Part shown: positions 61,728 through 64,000 of the stretch, in pieces
Position numbering within the stretch: position 1 is the first letter of the stretch
How the letters are laid out: each line of letters begins with the position of its first letter
Source: Limnohabitans sp.
Lineage (GTDB): Bacteria; Pseudomonadota; Gammaproteobacteria; Burkholderiales; Burkholderiaceae_C
Assembly: GCF_017848645.1 (NCBI RefSeq)
Contig: NZ_JAFEIF010000011.1
Location: forward strand, 51,513-115,512
Length of the DNA: 64,000 nucleotides
Reading direction: 5' to 3'
Notes under the pieces: model-generated
What the model saw: the letters and a program-made list of their open reading frames with translations, nothing else
The model's database searches: none
Told to the model about the DNA's origin: nothing
Position numbers and translations under genes: made by a program

Positions 61728-62339
61728 ATGAACCCCCAAATTCAGGAATTTCTGGACCGTATCCAGCAGCTGGAGGCGGCGATAGAGCAAGAGGCCAAAA
61801 GCCGCCGCCAGAAGTGGCAGGCCGATTTTGAAGAGCACAAGGTGCGTTTTGAAAAAGAGGTGCTGGCGCAGCAAAAGCGCTTCAAGGCGGGTTTGCTCGG
61901 GTACGTGCTCACCGCCGATTGGCGACATGTGCTGTGCGTGCCCTTCATTTACCCGGTGCTGGTGCCCATGCTGCTGCTGGACGCCCTCATCACCCTCTAC
62001 CAATGGGTGTGTTTTCCTTTGTGTGGCATCCCCCGGGTCCAGCGATCGGCGTATTTTGTGTACGACCGAACGCACCTGGCCTATTTGAACTGGCTGGAAA
62101 AAATCAACTGCGCGTATTGCTCTTATGGCAATGGCCTCATGGCTTATGGCCGGGAGGTGGTGGCCTTGACCGAAAAATACTGGTGCCCGATCAAGCACGC
62201 CCGCCGCAGGATGCAAGCGCATGCGCATTACCATGGCTTTGCCGATTACGGCGATGCGGAAAACTACCGCGCTGAATTGGCCCGTTTGCGTGAAGAGCTC
62301 CGGCAGATGGGTGACAGCGAGGCAGCTCCCCCCGCTTGA
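61728..62339 (+). CDS. Conserved hypothetical protein with coiled coil and hydrophobic segment
   Basis: No named family is recognised. The 203-residue product starts with a charged coiled coil (IQEFLDRIQQLEAAIEQEAKSRRQKWQADFEEHKVRFEKEV, residues 3-45), then a hydrophobic region (VLCVPFIYPVLVPMLLLDALITLYQWVCFPLCGIP, about 72-105) and a Cys-containing part (NCAYCSYGNGLMAYG, WCPIKH). AAGGAG at about 61718 supports ATG 61728. A Cys-rich membrane-proximal part suggests metal or haem contact, without proof. Its gene diverges from the P-type ATPase gene. Confidence 0.78.
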   Translation: MNPQIQEFLDRIQQLEAAIEQEAKSRRQKWQADFEEHKVRFEKEVLAQQKRFKAGLLGYVLTADWRHVLCVPFIYPVLVPMLLLDALITLYQWVCFPLCGIPRVQRSAYFVYDRTHLAYLNWLEKINCAYCSYGNGLMAYGREVVALTEKYWCPIKHARRRMQAHAHYHGFADYGDAENYRAELARLREELRQMGDSEAAPPA

Positions 62340-62412
62340 GCCCGATGAGGTGGATGGGGCTGTGTCACGTCATCGACACCCTGAGGACGCTCAGGTGCAT
62401 ACAGTCAAGGCC

Positions 62413-62868
62413 ATGAAAACATTTGCAAACTTGGCCGAATTGGCCGCTTGTGTCGGCCAGGATGTGGCCGCGACCGAATGGGTGACCATCACCCAGCAGC
62501 AGGTCAACCAGTTCGCCGAGGCCACGGGTGATCACCAATGGATCCACGTCGACGAGGAGAGGGCCAAACAAGGCCCCTTTGGTGCACCGATTGCGCACGG
62601 CTTTTTGACCTTGTCCTTGCTGTCGCAGTTTTTTGACAAAACCATCGTGGTCACATCGGCCCGCATGGGCGTCAACTACGGCCTGAACAAGGTCCGCTTC
62701 ATGGCCCCGGTGCCGGTGGGTAGCCGCTTGCGGGCGCACCTGCATTTGCATTCGGCCACGCCGATTGAGGTGAACGGCCTGCAGCTGCAGTGGAACGTGA
62801 CGGTGGAGCGCGAGGGCAGCGACAAACCAGTGTGTGCGGCCGAGTCGCTGGTGCGCATTTACGCCTGA
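62413..62868 (+). CDS. MaoC family dehydratase ((R)-specific enoyl-CoA hydratase-like)
   Basis: The 151-residue protein has the hotdog-fold hydratase motif: FAEATGDHQWIHVDEERAKQGPFGAPIAHGFLTLSLL, in which the Asp and His act on the enoyl-CoA. Small MaoC proteins hydrate trans-2-enoyl-CoA to (R)-3-hydroxyacyl-CoA. I chose ATG 62413; the frame is open further upstream without similarity. The end overlaps trmL on the other strand by 10 bp. Confidence 0.92.
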   Translation: MKTFANLAELAACVGQDVAATEWVTITQQQVNQFAEATGDHQWIHVDEERAKQGPFGAPIAHGFLTLSLLSQFFDKTIVVTSARMGVNYGLNKVRFMAPVPVGSRLRAHLHLHSATPIEVNGLQLQWNVTVEREGSDKPVCAAESLVRIYA

Positions 62869-63356
62869 GGGGGCAGTCCTGGCGCCGGGCTGGCCCCGGC
62901 AAAGCCGTTTTGCCGCCAGGCCTCGAACACGGTGACCGCCACCGCGTTCGACAGGTTGAGGCTGCGCTGGCCTTCGCGCATGGGCAGCTTGATGCGTTGG
63001 GCTGGGGCGAACTGTTCGCGCAACTCGGGCGACAGGCCCCGCGTTTCCGAGCCAAACACCAGCCAGTCGCCGGGCGCAAAAACCACGCCGTGGGCAGCGC
63101 TGCTGCCGCGTGTGGTCAGGGCAAACATGCGCTCGGGATCGGGTTTTTCCTGGGCTAAAAAGGTGGCCCAGTCCGCATGGCGGCGCAAATCGGCGTACTC
63201 GTGGTAATCGAGGCCTGCGCGGCGCATGTGTTTGTCGTCCATCGAAAAACCCAGCGGCTCGATCAGGTGCAGCGTGCAGCCGGTATTGGCGGCCAGGCGG
63301 ATGACGTTGCCGGTGTTCGGCGGGATTTCGGGCTCAACCAGGACGATATGGAACAT
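62859..63356 (-). CDS. trmL: tRNA (cytidine(34)-2'-O)-methyltransferase
   Basis: TrmL methylates the wobble ribose of tRNA-Leu. The 165-residue SPOUT-class protein has VLVEPEIPPNTGNVIRLAANTGC at the start and the knot motifs FGSETRGLSPEL and IKLPMREGQRSLNLSNAVAVTVFEAWRQ. Length matches the family. It follows the comF gene (22 bp) on the same strand and converges with maoC. Confidence 0.96.
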   Translation of the reverse strand: MFHIVLVEPEIPPNTGNVIRLAANTGCTLHLIEPLGFSMDDKHMRRAGLDYHEYADLRRHADWATFLAQEKPDPERMFALTTRGSSAAHGVVFAPGDWLVFGSETRGLSPELREQFAPAQRIKLPMREGQRSLNLSNAVAVTVFEAWRQNGFAGASPAPGLPPQA

Positions 63357-63378
63357 GGCCTGTATTGTGCCTTGGCCT

Positions 63379-64000
63379 TCAGGCGTCGCCCCCCGCTTCG
63401 GTGCGTGCCAGCACCAGGGCGCTGACCTGTGCTGCGCCCGCCTCGCGCAGCACCCGGGCCGCGGTGTGCAGGGAGGCGCCGCTGGTCATCACGTCGTCGA
63501 TCAGCACCACCTTTTTGCCACGCAACTGCGCGGCCCGCAAAGGCTCCACCGCAAAAGCCCCCACCAGATTGGCCAGCCGCTCGGCCCGGGGCAGGGTGCG
63601 CTGGGAAGGTGTGTCGCGGGTGCGCAGCAGCAAATGAGCGTCGGCTTTGTGGGGGCTCAGTTGGCGTGCCAGCAGCCAGGATTGGTTGAATCCGCGCTCG
63701 GCCAAGCGCTGGGCCGACAGTGGAATCGGCAGCACCCAGTCGGCCGCGTCCAGCGTGTCTTCGGCCCAAGGGGTGCTCAGCATCAGGGTGGCCAAAGGCC
63801 CAGCCCAGCCGGCTTGCTGCTGGAACTTGTAGCGGGCGATGAGGCCCACCCAGGGCCAAGCGTAGGCGGTGGCCGTCAGGCACAGGTCCAGCGGGGGCGG
63901 TGATTTCAGGCAAGCGCCGCAGCGCCGGGCCGGGTGGGGCAAGGGCAGGGCGCAACTGGGGCAGCGGTGCTGGGGTTGGGCAAAGCGGCCGATGCAGGCC
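63379..64000 (-). CDS. comF: ComF family phosphoribosyltransferase-like protein, partial
   Basis: The frame is open at the right edge, so the N-terminus is missing. Visible are a zinc-finger-like part (CPSC and CGAC) at the start, then ARYKFQQQ, LPIPLSAQRLAERGFNQSWLLAR and VVLIDDVMTSGASL, the phosphoribosyl-diphosphate site. ComF proteins take part in DNA uptake in naturally transformable bacteria. trmL follows 22 bp downstream. Confidence 0.92.
   Translation of the reverse strand, partial: ACIGRFAQPQHRCPSCALPLPHPARRCGACLKSPPPLDLCLTATAYAWPWVGLIARYKFQQQAGWAGPLATLMLSTPWAEDTLDAADWVLPIPLSAQRLAERGFNQSWLLARQLSPHKADAHLLLRTRDTPSQRTLPRAERLANLVGAFAVEPLRAAQLRGKKVVLIDDVMTSGASLHTAARVLREAGAAQVSALVLARTEAGGDA

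Overview
The window is 64 kb of GC-rich, densely packed bacterial chromosome. Protein types and local gene order point to a betaproteobacterium of the order Burkholderiales, most likely family Comamonadaceae (Limnohabitans/Rhodoferax-like). The reasons are an AAPAKK-rich histone H1-like protein, a short H-NS of the Burkholderiales type, several Bug/TctC receptors, ypjD beside ffh, and ampD next to a PP0621-like gene. This is inferred from family resemblance; there is no rRNA or marker tree. I see no prophage, integrase, transposase or CRISPR array. One tRNA (Met, CAT) is present.

Layout. Positions 1-20 kb are mostly housekeeping: the end of tldD; aroG (DAHP synthase) behind what looks like a complete Phe/Tyr/Trp transcription attenuator; mpl; a hypothetical gene overlapping a TlpA-like thioredoxin; accB-accC-prmA and a zinc-ribbon protein; a histone H1-like gene; nrdA-nrdB behind a pair of NrdR boxes; ampD, a PP0621-like gene and a YpjD/CcsA-like gene, divergent from ffh. 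At 17.1-20.3 kb a compact operon encodes a Rieske oxygenase, a glutamine-synthetase-like ligase and a [2Fe-2S] ferredoxin. Then come a gamma-glutamylcyclotransferase-like gene and miaB.

Positions 22.4-40.3 kb are accessory and catabolic. A DUF2889 gene and an acyl-CoA synthetase diverge from a 21-bp gap. A HutC/GntR regulator is followed by 14 co-directional genes: a branched-chain amino-acid type ABC transporter (5 genes), a TctC/Bug receptor, LeuC- and LeuD-like hydro-lyase subunits, hydantoinase/oxoprolinase B and A subunits, an isochorismatase-fold protein, a fumarate-reductase-like flavoprotein, an isocitrate-lyase-family C-C lyase and a GNAT acetyltransferase. Most junctions are 4-bp ATGA overlaps. 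I read this as one uncharacterised pathway that opens a cyclic amide or imide and degrades a branched C4-dicarboxylate to 2-oxoacid plus fatty acid.

Positions 40.3-52 kb hold a protease-MoxR-DUF58-VWA module facing a second VWA gene, a glutathione transferase, a carboxymuconolactone-decarboxylase-like/Bug/MFS run, and an asparaginase with a 2-keto-4-pentenoate hydratase-like gene. After tRNA-Met (52.1 kb) come an FtsX-type permease, a truncated haemoglobin, an Smr protein, apaH, H-NS, a NusG/RfaH-like factor, an isoprenyl transferase, a P-type ATPase, a membrane-associated hypothetical, a MaoC hydratase, trmL and the start of comF at the right edge.
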